DNA of 64,000 bases from Paenibacillus albiflavus (GCF_004344915.1 NZ_SKFG01000021.1:61507-125506), one strand, 5' to 3'; shown: positions 45,353-54,633, numbered from the stretch's first letter. The notes: generated by a model not told the origin, from the sequence alone. Numbers and translations are program-made.

Positions 45353-46720
45353 ATGAGTTTGACAACTTGTATATTGCATTCAACGAAAGATATTAAAAAG
45401 ACGGTCTTTTTCTCGAATGAGCTTGCTCGGGCACTGCAATTAACGAAATCCAAAACCATACTGCTTCGTGTTGGCTCTAAGTCAGTCTCTGTACCTCTCA
45501 AATTTTCAAAAAGAGCAGGGCAGCATCTGTTTATCCCAGCTTCCGTTATAAGCAATCTGCGAATACCACGGCTTGGAACGTGTATGATTAAATCGACAAA
45601 CGGTAAAGAAATCCAACTAGGACCTGTCATAGGAGTATTAACAACAATCGCCTCGCATTCAGGCAATCCATTCGGAGCACGCACATCATTCATTAAACAA
45701 ATCCTGCGAACTGGGCAAAATAAATCATTCTTTATCGCATTTGGTCCTCATGACGTGAATTGGCAAGAGGAAACGGTAAACGCCTATATCCTTACAACTG
45801 GCGGTAGATTTATTCGTAAAGTTGTACCTGTTCCTGACGTTGTCTATAACCGAATCGCTTCTCGTAAAGTAGAAAGTCAAGCGATCACCCGAGATTTCAA
45901 GGAAAGCTTCGTCAGACGCAACATACCACTCTTTAATTGGAGTTTCTTTGATAAATCGGATGTCTATAATTTATTGAAGCATGATGAGACATTCACCCAT
46001 GTACCTGAATCGATCACCAATCCGACATCAACTAAATTAAAGGAAATGCTCAAGACATACCGCTTTGTGTATTTGAAACCAACGGCAGGATCGCTTGGTT
46101 TTGGCATTTATCGCATTACTTATCATCCAGGCAAAGGCTACTTCATCCGCTATCGCAATCATGGAAAGAATATTCTGCTTCGTTACAGCAACTTTGACGG
46201 TATTCTCAAAATGCTTCGAATGAATCACGGTGGCATGAATCGATATATCGCACAGCAGGGAATTCGGTTAATCGAAATTGATCATTGCCCGATTGATTTC
46301 CGATTCCACATGACGAAGAATGCCAATAACAGATGGGAAGTAGCAGCAATAGGTGCAAAGAAAGCTGGACGCGGAAGTGTAACAACCCATATACGAACAG
46401 GAGGCTCTTTGTTCTCGCCTGAACAAGTCCTAAAAGAAGTATTTGGTTCACGCGCTGATGTAGTTCTAAGTTCAACCAAGGAAACAGTAATCAGGCTTGC
46501 AGAAGCAATAGAGCGCAATTACCCGCATCGATTAGGAGAGCTCGGCTTCGATATCGGGATTGATCAGAATGAGAAGATTTGGATGTTCGAAGCGAATTCT
46601 AAGCCAGGACGAACGATTTTTAAACACCCATCTCTTAAAGAACAAGAAAAAGTTTCGCTTGAAAATATTTATGAACACTGTTTATTCTTAAGCAGGTTTA
46701 GGGCTAGGAGGGAGGAGTAA
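45353..46720 (+). CDS. YheC/YheD-type ATP-grasp protein, copy 2 (longer N-terminus)
   Basis: At 455 residues this is the longest copy. An extra N-terminal domain of about 90 residues (SNELARALQLTKSKTILLRV, then FSKRAGQHLFIPASVI) precedes the ATP-grasp, as in YheD. The ATP-grasp part shows YLKPTAGSLGFGIYRI, AQQGIRLIEIDHCPIDFRFH and LGFDIGIDQNEKIWMFEANSKPGR. GGAGGGTAAC precedes the ATG. Its stop and the start of copy 3 share one base (TAATG). Confidence 0.9.
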   Translation: MSLTTCILHSTKDIKKTVFFSNELARALQLTKSKTILLRVGSKSVSVPLKFSKRAGQHLFIPASVISNLRIPRLGTCMIKSTNGKEIQLGPVIGVLTTIASHSGNPFGARTSFIKQILRTGQNKSFFIAFGPHDVNWQEETVNAYILTTGGRFIRKVVPVPDVVYNRIASRKVESQAITRDFKESFVRRNIPLFNWSFFDKSDVYNLLKHDETFTHVPESITNPTSTKLKEMLKTYRFVYLKPTAGSLGFGIYRITYHPGKGYFIRYRNHGKNILLRYSNFDGILKMLRMNHGGMNRYIAQQGIRLIEIDHCPIDFRFHMTKNANNRWEVAAIGAKKAGRGSVTTHIRTGGSLFSPEQVLKEVFGSRADVVLSSTKETVIRLAEAIERNYPHRLGELGFDIGIDQNEKIWMFEANSKPGRTIFKHPSLKEQEKVSLENIYEHCLFLSRFRARREE

Positions 46721-47868
46721 TGTCCAAATCTCTCCGAGTTAAATCGGTTTCCAAACCTAGCCCAACGATTGGTATTCTAACCGTTAGCGACGATCATCAA
46801 TCTTTTCGCGGGAATATTTCTAATTTTATCGATCTCATACAAATCGGACAAAAGTTAGGTGCGAATGTTTTCGTGGTAACAACGGATGAACTCAGCTTAT
46901 CAGGAGAGACAACTCCTGGCTTCAGCTATGATTTTGAACGTAAAACCTGGGTTAAAGAGCATTTACCCATCCCTAATGTCATTTATAATCGCGTTCCCAA
47001 TAGAAGCTTTGAAATGCAACCACAGGTGCAGCTCAAAATCAAATCATGTATGCGGAATAAACGGGTGAAATTATTTAATCCTTCATTTTTCAATAAATGG
47101 ACTTTATTCGAATGGTTAAGCAGTACGCCAGAAACTCAAAAATTCATTCCCGCTACACATCAGTTAACGAATGCAAACGAACTCGAAATGATGATTCGCA
47201 AGTTCCCGACGATTTACTTGAAACCAATCAGCGGTAAAGCAGGCAAAGGCATCATGCGAATCGATCACAGATCAGGCAAGATTAGGCATCCCATTAAACA
47301 GTTGAATTTTCAAAACAATAGGCACACGCAAAGGTCTCACTATACAACCATGTCTACTTTATGGAACAAAATACAGGCGTATCGCAAGTCACAGGATTAC
47401 ATCATGCAGCAAGGGATAGATCTCGTTAAATATAACGATCGTCCCTATGATTTGCGCATTCTAATTCAGAAATCGAGCCAAGGCAAGTGGAAGGTATCAG
47501 GTATTGGCGCTAGACTTGCTGGTGATTCCAGCATCACTACGCATGTACCTAGAGGAGGCTCAATTGAAGATCCAGCCGAATTGCTCACCAGTTCTTTCGG
47601 AGAGAAACGTGGCAATTTCATTCTAAGACGGGCTAAGTATACAGCTTTGCTCATTGCCAGAACAATTGAGAATAAATCGGGTCAAAAGCTCGGGGAGATG
47701 TCCATCGATCTCGGAATAGACACCTCTGGTCAGGCATGGTTCTTTGAAGCTAATTCCAAACCAATGAAGTTTGACGAACCGCATATTCGCACTAAATCGC
47801 TGGAGCGCCTTATACGTTACTGCAAATATTTATCAAACGAAACAAGTAAGAAGGTGGGCGATAAATGA
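46720..47868 (+). CDS. YheC/YheD-type ATP-grasp protein, copy 3
   Basis: The 382-residue copy has YLKPISGKAGKGIMRID, IMQQGIDLVKYNDRPYDLRILIQ and MSIDLGIDTSGQAWFFEANSKP. The ending KPMKFDEPH differs from the KPGR of copies 1 and 2. The ATG overlaps the upstream stop by one base and its own stop overlaps the next start by four, so the genes are translationally coupled. Confidence 0.9.
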   Translation: MSKSLRVKSVSKPSPTIGILTVSDDHQSFRGNISNFIDLIQIGQKLGANVFVVTTDELSLSGETTPGFSYDFERKTWVKEHLPIPNVIYNRVPNRSFEMQPQVQLKIKSCMRNKRVKLFNPSFFNKWTLFEWLSSTPETQKFIPATHQLTNANELEMMIRKFPTIYLKPISGKAGKGIMRIDHRSGKIRHPIKQLNFQNNRHTQRSHYTTMSTLWNKIQAYRKSQDYIMQQGIDLVKYNDRPYDLRILIQKSSQGKWKVSGIGARLAGDSSITTHVPRGGSIEDPAELLTSSFGEKRGNFILRRAKYTALLIARTIENKSGQKLGEMSIDLGIDTSGQAWFFEANSKPMKFDEPHIRTKSLERLIRYCKYLSNETSKKVGDK

Positions 47869-48956
47869 GCCTGCAGACGCTTGGCGTCATTGCCGTATAT
47901 ATCAACAATAACAAAATTGAGGAACTCGATTTCTTTCGTAAATTAAGCGTGTACAGTGGCAAAGAAGGACTTCAAATTGCGTTATTTACACCTCAGGATG
48001 TAGATGATCATAAATCAGAAATTCGAGCTTTATTCTATGATAAAACATTGAAAAAGTGGGTTCGTAAACGAACGCCAATCCCGACTCTCATATATGATCG
48101 TTGCCGCTATCATGGTAAAGCCACGTACCAGATGCTTAGCAAGTTCAGACGAACTCATCCTAACTTAAATTATATAGCGAAGCCACTTGCCAACAAATGG
48201 TCGATTCACAATGTACTATCGGGCCATGCTCGCATTGCAAGCTCAATTCCTGAAACCCATCCCTACTCTTCTGCTTTACTTGAAAAAATGCTTAAAAAAT
48301 ACCGTTCAATCTATCTTAAACCGCGAAATGGAACAGGTGGTAGAGGCATAATTCGAGTAAGCTATTTGGAGGATGGGACTTATCAAATTCAAGGAAGATA
48401 TAAGAATCGTCAAATCTTTAATGCTGAACGAGTTCAGCTCAAACAATTGCCCTCCAAATTGAGAAAACATTACGTAAACGATCAATACATTATGCAGCAA
48501 GGCATAGCATCACTACTCGTAAATGGCAGAGTATGTGATTTTCGTTTACTTATCCAAAAAAATGGAGAAGGAAAGTGGGATGTAACAGGCTGTGCGGGCC
48601 GTATTGGACCAACGCGAAGCATAACCTCGAATCTGCACGGAGGCGGCAAAGCCATTACGATAGGAAGCTTGCTTCAGCAAAAATTCACCAAAAGCCAAAT
48701 GAGCACGATCAAAGAGAACATGTATGATCTAAGTACGATTATCGCAAATGCGCTTGAAGATCATTATGGCTCCTTATGTGAACTGGGCATCGACCTAGCC
48801 GTCGACCCGCATGGGGATGTATGGCTGCTCGAGGTCAATCCGAAGCCTTCACGTGAAGTATTTAAACGCATAGGTGAACAAAACACCTACCTCACGGCAA
48901 TAACCAGGCCGCTTGAATACGCAAGCTGGCTGCTAAAGAAGGAGCAAGAGAGATAA
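47865..48956 (+). CDS. YheC/YheD-type ATP-grasp protein, copy 4
   Basis: The 363-residue copy shows YLKPRNGTGGRGIIRV, IMQQGIASLLVNGRVCDFRLLIQ and LGIDLAVDPHGDVWLLEVNPKPSRE. Its end motif EVNPKPSR is the most divergent from the EANSKPGR of copy 1. A four-base overlap with copy 3 and a terminator after it end the cluster. Confidence 0.9.
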   Translation: MSLQTLGVIAVYINNNKIEELDFFRKLSVYSGKEGLQIALFTPQDVDDHKSEIRALFYDKTLKKWVRKRTPIPTLIYDRCRYHGKATYQMLSKFRRTHPNLNYIAKPLANKWSIHNVLSGHARIASSIPETHPYSSALLEKMLKKYRSIYLKPRNGTGGRGIIRVSYLEDGTYQIQGRYKNRQIFNAERVQLKQLPSKLRKHYVNDQYIMQQGIASLLVNGRVCDFRLLIQKNGEGKWDVTGCAGRIGPTRSITSNLHGGGKAITIGSLLQQKFTKSQMSTIKENMYDLSTIIANALEDHYGSLCELGIDLAVDPHGDVWLLEVNPKPSREVFKRIGEQNTYLTAITRPLEYASWLLKKEQER

Positions 48957-48961
48957 ATAAA

Positions 48962-49007
48962 AAGCATCTGCAAAGCCGCAATAGACGACGAAGCAGATGC
49001 TTATTTT
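48962..49007. terminator. Terminator after the ATP-grasp cluster
   Basis: AAGCATCTGC (48962-48971) pairs with GCAGATGCTT (48993-49002), followed by ATTTTT. It also lies at the 3' end of the convergent HAD gene. Confidence 0.85.
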
Positions 49008-49681
49008 TAAACCAAATGGTTAAGAATATCGGAGAATGAAGTAATTCGCAGATCGGCGTCCTTCAGCTCACCTGATGAACGGAATTTTGCATAGTCACAA
49101 CCAACCGCTATTAAATTGTTGCCAAGGGCTGCTTCCATATCAGAAGAACGATCCCCTACCATCCATGCCGAGCGTATTTGATGCTTCTCTAATAACAAGC
49201 GGACAAGCTCAACCTTGGATGCTGTCTTATATTCACCTGCACTGTATAAGTCCTCAAATAATGGCTTGATCCCCGTATAATAAGCAACATCTTTCACATA
49301 TGGCTCCAAACCGTTAGAAGCAACGAACAGACGAATACCACGCTCTTTGAGAATCCGAAGCGTCTCTTCAACTCCTTCATATAGCTCGGGTTTGCCATTT
49401 TTCAGTTCATCAATTTCATATTCAAGCAGCAAATCATCGGCTCTCCTATGCGTTTCTTCAGAAGCATCAGGCATAACCCGCTTCCAGATTGCAGCTAACA
49501 GCATGCCTAGAGAATTCAATATATTCTCAACTGGCGGAGTTTCACCTTCATATAGCTTCTCATCCCGCAGCGAATCAAACATTCGGTAATAGGCATCAAT
49601 CAAGATAGTCTCTGTTCGGAAAAGAGTGCCATCCATATCAAAAATCATGGCATCGGGTTGATCGTATTTCTTGGTCATCAT
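49007..49681 (-). CDS. HAD-superfamily hydrolase
   Basis: The 224-residue protein has all four HAD motifs: FDMDGTLF with the nucleophile and acid/base Asp pair, SNGLE (motif II), Lys in EYKTASK, and GDRSSDMEAA (motif IV). The helical cap after motif I puts it among the beta-phosphoglucomutase/phosphoglycolate phosphatase-like group; the substrate cannot be predicted. It converges on the ATP-grasp cluster. Confidence 0.9.
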   Translation of the reverse strand: MMTKKYDQPDAMIFDMDGTLFRTETILIDAYYRMFDSLRDEKLYEGETPPVENILNSLGMLLAAIWKRVMPDASEETHRRADDLLLEYEIDELKNGKPELYEGVEETLRILKERGIRLFVASNGLEPYVKDVAYYTGIKPLFEDLYSAGEYKTASKVELVRLLLEKHQIRSAWMVGDRSSDMEAALGNNLIAVGCDYAKFRSSGELKDADLRITSFSDILNHLV

Positions 49682-49764
49682 GCATACCCCTATCTATTAT
49701 GTATATTATTGTTGCTCCACTCACCCCCATCATGCTCGAACAGAAAAATATTGTCAATGAAACG

Positions 49765-49773
49765 TGTTATAAT
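49765..49773 (+). promoter_or_regulatory. Extended -10 promoter upstream of rpiR-nagBA
   Basis: TGTTATAAT at 49765-49773 is an extended -10 with a perfect TATAAT. No good -35 at 17 bases is visible. It is about 100 bases before the regulator gene. Confidence 0.5.
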
Positions 49774-49873
49774 CCATTGAATTTTTATTGGTAGTAAGGT
49801 ATGATTGATATGAAAATATTTTTCTTTTTATTAATATTAATTACAAAAAACTTTTTCAAAAAAGAGTGGTGCC

Positions 49874-50719
49874 ATGTCTTCTATTTTAATCGCAATTCAA
49901 GAAAAGCAAGATCGTTTCAAACGCCAAGAACTAAAGCTTGCTAATTATATCCTGAACCACTCGCAAGCAGTTGTATCTATGGGCATTACGGAGCTTGCCA
50001 AAGAGTCTGAAACAAGCACTGCAACGATCTCGCGATTCTGCAAATCCTTGCATTTTCAGGGTTTTACCGATTTTAAAATGAAGCTATCTGCGGACTTAGC
50101 TCAGACCCCGTTACCTAATTTATATCAGGACATCGTAGCTGGAAACTCATTCGAAAGTATTGTTACCGCGATTGAGTCCAACCATCTTCGTTCGATTTCG
50201 GATACAACGAGGCTGATCGATCAGAAGCAGCTCAAACTAGCTGTTGATGCACTAGCACAGGCAGGACAGATCGATTTGTACGGTGTGGCAACTTCGGGCA
50301 TCGTAGCGCAAGACTTCTATCAAAAGCTGCTGCGAGTAGGCAAGCGAGTCTCCGCCTTTGCCGATCCACATATGCAGATCACCACCGCCTCCACCCTTCA
50401 ACCAGGAGATGTCGCCGTCGGGATATCGTATTCTGGAGAAACAGAGGAGACGATAACCGCCTTAACCTGCGCCAAGGAACGCGGAGCCACTACAATCTCG
50501 CTGACGAAGTACGGGGCAAACACGTTATCCAGCCTATCGGATATCAAGCTATTTTGCTCCACGCTTGAAGAAGGGATGAGACGCGGTGATATGGCATCCA
50601 GAATCGCCCAATTGCATGTTATTGACGTAATCTTCACATGCTTAGTAAGTCAGCATTTTGATGAATTAGTTCCACTATTGGAGCAATCGTACCTTATGGT
50701 TAAAAAATATCGTAGCTAA
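49874..50719 (+). CDS. MurR/RpiR-family transcriptional regulator
   Basis: The 281-residue protein has an N-terminal RpiR helix-turn-helix (about 20-75, VVSMGITELAKESETSTATISRFCKSLHFQGF) and a C-terminal SIS sugar-phosphate-binding domain (about 125-265, DLYGVATSGIVAQDF and VGISYSGETEE). Such proteins sense phosphosugars; its position ahead of nagB and nagA makes GlcNAc-6-P or GlcN-6-P the likely effector. The gap to nagB is 14 bases. Confidence 0.92.
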   Translation: MSSILIAIQEKQDRFKRQELKLANYILNHSQAVVSMGITELAKESETSTATISRFCKSLHFQGFTDFKMKLSADLAQTPLPNLYQDIVAGNSFESIVTAIESNHLRSISDTTRLIDQKQLKLAVDALAQAGQIDLYGVATSGIVAQDFYQKLLRVGKRVSAFADPHMQITTASTLQPGDVAVGISYSGETEETITALTCAKERGATTISLTKYGANTLSSLSDIKLFCSTLEEGMRRGDMASRIAQLHVIDVIFTCLVSQHFDELVPLLEQSYLMVKKYRS

Positions 50720-50733
50720 GGGAGAAATAAAAA

Positions 50734-51459
50734 TTGATTATTCACAAGTTTGAAAGTCAACAGGCATTAAATGAAGTTGGAGCTGGTATGATTACAGCAT
50801 TAGCACAAATGAACCCGCATGCTATTATCGGTCTGGCAACAGGCGGTACGCCAGTGGGTATTTATGAAGAAATCGTTAAGAGCTATCAGAAGGGACGCGT
50901 ATCCTTCCGCAATGTAACAACATTCAACCTGGACGAATATGTAGGTCTTCCTGAGGATCACCCTGAAAGCTATCATTCTTATATGAGACATCACTTGTTC
51001 GATCATATTGACATTCAGTTGAACAATACGAATATACCAAACGGCAATGCTTCTGATCCTAGTGTAGAATGTGGACAATACGATGCTTTAATGGAAAAAA
51101 TGGGGCAAGTGGATCTGCAAATTCTAGGGATTGGTCATAATGGCCATATCGGATTCAACGAACCTGCCTCCGAGCTTAGAAGCGGCACACACTTAGTTGA
51201 GCTTAAGCAAGAAACGCGTGAAGCGAATGCTCGTTTCTTTGATTCCATTGATCAAGTACCAACACATGCACTTACAATGGGTGTAGGTTCAATTCTGAAA
51301 GCTAAATCCATCATGCTAGTTGTACGTGGCGCGGATAAAGCTAAGATTGTGAAGCAAGCTCTTACAGGTCCGATTACAACAGATTGTCCAGCAAGCTTAT
51401 TACAAACACATCCGCATCTAATCGTATTATTAGATAATGAAGCAGGGAGTGAATTATAA
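50734..51459 (+). CDS. nagB: Glucosamine-6-phosphate deaminase
   Basis: The 241-residue enzyme converts GlcN-6-P to fructose-6-P and ammonia. The TTG start at 50734 follows GGGAG by nine bases. LATGGTPVGIYE, the catalytic Asp in FNLDEYVGLP, the active-site His in IGHNGHIGFNEP and LTMGVGSI are present. Its stop overlaps the nagA ATG (TAATG), so the two steps of GlcNAc-6-P use are co-translated. Confidence 0.97.
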   Translation: MIIHKFESQQALNEVGAGMITALAQMNPHAIIGLATGGTPVGIYEEIVKSYQKGRVSFRNVTTFNLDEYVGLPEDHPESYHSYMRHHLFDHIDIQLNNTNIPNGNASDPSVECGQYDALMEKMGQVDLQILGIGHNGHIGFNEPASELRSGTHLVELKQETREANARFFDSIDQVPTHALTMGVGSILKAKSIMLVVRGADKAKIVKQALTGPITTDCPASLLQTHPHLIVLLDNEAGSEL

Positions 51460-52622
51460 TGTCCGCTCAAAAAGAATTCTGGATTGTTAATGCCAACATT
51501 GTCACTGAACAAGGAATCGTGACCAATGGCTCAATTCAAGTGATCGGATCAACAATTGCTGCCATCCATGAGAATGGAGCAGCAGCACCGCAAGGAGAAG
51601 TCATCGATGCTCAAGGAAGCTGGGTATTGCCAGGCTTCATCGACGTTCACGTGCACGGCGGCTATGGCGCAGATTTTATGGATGCAAGCAAAGAATCTCT
51701 GGATACGATTACTCGCTTCCACAGCTCAATGGGTACGACATCCATCGTTGCGACTTCCATGACTGCACCAAGGGAAGCCCTTGATGATGTGGTTGAATCC
51801 ATTGCAGCTTATCGCAGTAATCCAATGCCTTATGCACAGGTTGTCGGGCTACATCTGGAAGGACCGTTCCTTAACCCTAGCAAAATCGGCGCACAAAACC
51901 CTGATTACGTTGTTCTGCCGCAGATCGATTGGATTCAAACATGGTATGACAAATACCCTGGTCTCATCAAAACGATTGCACTTGCACCTGAACGCGAGGG
52001 AGCGCTTGCTATGATCGAATGGTGCCGTGACCACGGTATCGTTACAGCTGCAGCGCATACAGAGGCGACATACGCTGACATGCAAGCAGCAGCTAAGCAC
52101 GGACTCAGCCACTCCGTGCATATGTATAACGCCATGAAGCCGCTGCATCACCGCGAGCCAGGCACTGTCGGCTCCATTCTTACAATGGACGAAGTGTCCG
52201 CAGAGATCATCGCTGACGGCGTTCACGTACACCCAACCTGCATTAAGCTGCTCGCAGCGATGAAAACGCAGGAGAACCTGCTTCTCATCACAGATGCCAT
52301 GTCCGCTGCAGGCTTAGATGATGGCCTCTACCAGCTTGGCGGTCAAGACGTGCTGGTTAAGGGTGGTGTCGCTCGCCTCAAAGACGGTGAGACGCTCGCA
52401 GGCAGTACGCTTACAATGATCCGTGGCTTTCAGTTCCTTGTGGAAGAAGTCGGTCTTAGCGTAGAACAAGTAAGTAAGCTTGCATCAGGCAACCCAGCCA
52501 AGCTGCTTGGATTAAGCGATACAATCGGTTCAATCGCTGCTGGCAAGCATGCCGACCTACTGCTCGTTACACCATCATTCGAGCTTGAGCGCGTATATGT
52601 ACAAGGTCGTCAAATTCAGTAA
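51459..52622 (+). CDS. nagA: N-acetylglucosamine-6-phosphate deacetylase
   Basis: The 387-residue amidohydrolase removes the acetyl group from GlcNAc-6-P. The metal site begins FIDVHVHGGYGADF, LHLEGPFLNPSKIGAQ and AAHTEATY follow, with LTMIRGFQF and the catalytic Asp in LITDAMSAAG. Together with nagB and the GlcNAc PTS gene at 38-39 kb it completes a route from imported GlcNAc-6-P to fructose-6-P. Confidence 0.97.
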   Translation: MSAQKEFWIVNANIVTEQGIVTNGSIQVIGSTIAAIHENGAAAPQGEVIDAQGSWVLPGFIDVHVHGGYGADFMDASKESLDTITRFHSSMGTTSIVATSMTAPREALDDVVESIAAYRSNPMPYAQVVGLHLEGPFLNPSKIGAQNPDYVVLPQIDWIQTWYDKYPGLIKTIALAPEREGALAMIEWCRDHGIVTAAAHTEATYADMQAAAKHGLSHSVHMYNAMKPLHHREPGTVGSILTMDEVSAEIIADGVHVHPTCIKLLAAMKTQENLLLITDAMSAAGLDDGLYQLGGQDVLVKGGVARLKDGETLAGSTLTMIRGFQFLVEEVGLSVEQVSKLASGNPAKLLGLSDTIGSIAAGKHADLLLVTPSFELERVYVQGRQIQ

Positions 52623-52671
52623 GTAAGCTTCGTTCTTCGAACTTTATTACATTATGATAAAAGCCTAGGTA

Positions 52672-52705
52672 GATACGAATTCCGTACCTTCCTAGGCTAC
52701 TTTAT
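52672..52705. terminator. Terminator after nagA
   Basis: AGCCTAGG (52672-52679) pairs with CCTAGGCT (52691-52698) and TACTTTATT follows; on the other strand TTTTATCAT follows. It separates nagA from the convergent secreted protein gene. Confidence 0.75.
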
Positions 52706-52724
52706 TGCTTATTAACAAGATAAT

Positions 52725-53528
52725 TTACTTTGATGGTTCAACTGATGCGAACATCAAGCTCCAATTGTTCAGATACGAATTCCATTTCCATAAGGAAACG
52801 ATATAACCGATCGTATCCGCATTATAGATACCGCTCATTCGCTGGATCCCAACGAGTGAGCACTGCGTTTCATTCACTGCATGAATTGGCTCAAGCTTGC
52901 TGAACGCATTAATCGATACATTGACTGGTTTAAGCAGTTTACCATTCTTGTAGATTCCCTCGCGATCATACAATGCCTTCCGATGGCTTAGATCTAGCGT
53001 ATAAACCTTGCCAGTCTCCTTAATCGTTATTTGTACGAGATAATGATCTTGGTATACGCCAACTCCCGTTAACGGCTGCGGCAAAGGAAGAGATACGGAT
53101 TTATTATTTTTCACAGTAAATAAATAGTAATCAGAATCTCCTGAGCTGCCACCGGTTTCAGCGCCCACTAATATATCTGCAATCCCGTCTCCATTCATGT
53201 CACACAGCTTCATATAGGGATTATATCCACCCATCGGAACCTGAGTCACAGTTATCTTCTTCTCATTAGAGCTTACAACAACTACATTTAGTTTTTCATA
53301 ATACGGACTGTCTGGAGAATTCTTAATTCCATACAGTACAATCTGATCAGCCCCATGGTCCCCTGTTACGTCTGCTGTAAGCATCTGAATCGGAATTCCG
53401 TACTGCTGATCAGGAATTTGATTGGTGGACTTAAATGAACGATTAACAGCCTGTGCATCGCTTGGATTAGTTTCCACCATCATCACTAACATCATTAGAA
53501 TAGCAAGCGCGCGAATCATCCGATTCAT
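52725..53528 (-). CDS. Secreted protein with FG-GAP/calcium-loop repeats, function unknown
   Basis: The 267-residue product has a signal peptide (about 1-26). It then contains DVTGDHGADQIVLY and DMNGDGIADILVG, which are DxNxDG calcium-binding loops of the FG-GAP/VCBS kind, spaced about 55 residues apart. The rest is beta-rich without catalytic motifs. Other neighbours give no functional clue. It may bind a surface partner, but this is inference. Confidence 0.75.
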   Translation of the reverse strand: MNRMIRALAILMMLVMMVETNPSDAQAVNRSFKSTNQIPDQQYGIPIQMLTADVTGDHGADQIVLYGIKNSPDSPYYEKLNVVVVSSNEKKITVTQVPMGGYNPYMKLCDMNGDGIADILVGAETGGSSGDSDYYLFTVKNNKSVSLPLPQPLTGVGVYQDHYLVQITIKETGKVYTLDLSHRKALYDREGIYKNGKLLKPVNVSINAFSKLEPIHAVNETQCSLVGIQRMSGIYNADTIGYIVSLWKWNSYLNNWSLMFASVEPSK

Positions 53529-53594
53529 TCTGAGTACACTCCTATGTTACAAACTCATTTACGCTATTAGTATGTATAAACTCAGATAAAATAT

Positions 53595-53632
53595 AAGCCG
53601 CCTTCCCTATTTTTAGGAAAGGCGGCTTTCTA
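53595..53632. terminator. Bidirectional terminator between two secreted protein genes
   Basis: A 15-bp stem with one mismatch, AAGCCGCCTT (53595-53604) with AAGGCGGCTT (53618-53627) and CCCTA/TAGGA inside, and T-rich DNA on both sides. It follows the 3D-domain gene on the minus strand, two bases past its stop codon. Confidence 0.85.
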
Positions 53633-53633
53633 T

Positions 53634-54407
53634 TTATTTAAGAACGTATACCTTTACGTTTTGTAGGCCAAATTGTTGTACATAACTCATAGAGCCTGGA
53701 AGGAAAATATCAATCTTATTCCCTTTAATCGCACCGCCGACATCACTTGCGACAGCCATCATACCATTGATTGGCATGCCTGTATAACTATAGCCAACAA
53801 TAAATAGTTTCGATTTAAGAGGAATGACATTCGGATCTACTGCAACAGTTCCTAGTTTAAGAGAATTACCAAAATAATCGACGCCAGCCCAGCCGCCATT
53901 CTCAGAAGCATCTCCGGAATAAGCACTAGCTGTCATGGATAACATTTTGCTGTATGAGAATGTACCTGATGGCGTCTTCACTGTGTTTCCTGAAGCATTA
54001 GAACCTTGTTCAGGCTTCTTACTAGTACTAGATTTAGGTGAAGATTTCTTTGCCGGTGCAGATGATGTAGATTGCTTAGCTTTCGTTGCTGGTTCTTCTT
54101 TCTTGGTTACTGCAGCTTCGACTACTGCAGAAGCACTAGCGGCTACTGTAACCGGCTCCGCCATTTCAGTTGCGGCAACACGCAGAACATCAAGATCTTT
54201 TAAGTACATCGACATAAATAATTCCATACAATGGGTTTCCGGTGTGACGTCTACCTTCTCGGATATAATATCATTCGATACATTCACTGGATAATAATCA
54301 CGCGTTGTAGTTCCGACCATTGGAGCAGCCATTGCTGTAGTTGACATCGCAAATAAGGATACACCAAGCAAAGCAGCTACAAACTTATTTTTCATAACCT
54401 TTTTCAT
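53634..54407 (-). CDS. Secreted 3D-domain (MltA-like) cell wall enzyme
   Basis: The 257-residue product has a signal peptide (cleavage probably after AMAA), a Ser/Lys/Pro-rich linker (about 103-145), and a C-terminal 3D domain with the three Asp that name the family: Asp191 (VAVDPNVIPL), Asp222 (ASDVGGAI) and Asp233 (KIDIFLPG). MLSMTASAYSG starts the domain. Related proteins (YuiC, YocH, Sps/Rpf2) cleave or remodel peptidoglycan. A c-di-AMP-type riboswitch in the leader suggests control by turgor and wall stress signals. Confidence 0.9.
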   Translation of the reverse strand: MKKVMKNKFVAALLGVSLFAMSTTAMAAPMVGTTTRDYYPVNVSNDIISEKVDVTPETHCMELFMSMYLKDLDVLRVAATEMAEPVTVAASASAVVEAAVTKKEEPATKAKQSTSSAPAKKSSPKSSTSKKPEQGSNASGNTVKTPSGTFSYSKMLSMTASAYSGDASENGGWAGVDYFGNSLKLGTVAVDPNVIPLKSKLFIVGYSYTGMPINGMMAVASDVGGAIKGNKIDIFLPGSMSYVQQFGLQNVKVYVLK

Positions 54408-54429
54408 ATCTCTATCTCTCTCCCTTTCT

Positions 54430-54592
54430 AGTAACCTACGAGGTTAGTTGTCGGGTTCGGGCTTAGGAGTTTGCCCTGCATGTCTTACATGCTTCACCCC
54501 AGATAAATGAATCTAGGAATCTCACACATCCATTGAAGTTCATCTATCATGAAAATCATCCCCCGCACTTCTAAGTGAAGTTTCGGTTTATG
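54430..54592 (-). ncRNA. c-di-AMP riboswitch (ydaO/yuaA type)
   Basis: On the minus strand the leader contains conserved blocks of the ydaO motif in order: GTGCGGGGGA (about 54561), GGGGTGAAGC (about 54509), AGCCCGAACCCG (about 54464-54453), and CTAACCTCGTAGG near the 3' end (54448-54436). The spacing fits the class and it lies upstream of a cell-wall enzyme gene, the usual location. In this class c-di-AMP binding favours termination; I could not identify a separate terminator, so control by translation or an overlapping hairpin is possible. Confidence 0.88.
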
Positions 54593-54604
54593 GCACAAAC
54601 TTAG

Positions 54605-54633
54605 CATATATTTTGCACCTGCTAAACACACAA
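54605..54633 (-). promoter_or_regulatory. Candidate promoter of the riboswitch/3D-domain transcript
   Basis: TTGTGT (54633-54628), 17-base spacer, TATATG (54610-54605) on the minus strand. It starts about 15 bases before the riboswitch. Confidence 0.5.

Noticed and set aside
45331..45693. 120-codon minus-strand frame
   Set aside because: Antisense to ATP-grasp copies 1 and 2, which have clear motifs and coupled starts.
51849..52232. 127-codon minus-strand frame
   Set aside because: Antisense to nagA; Cys-rich composition without family resemblance.
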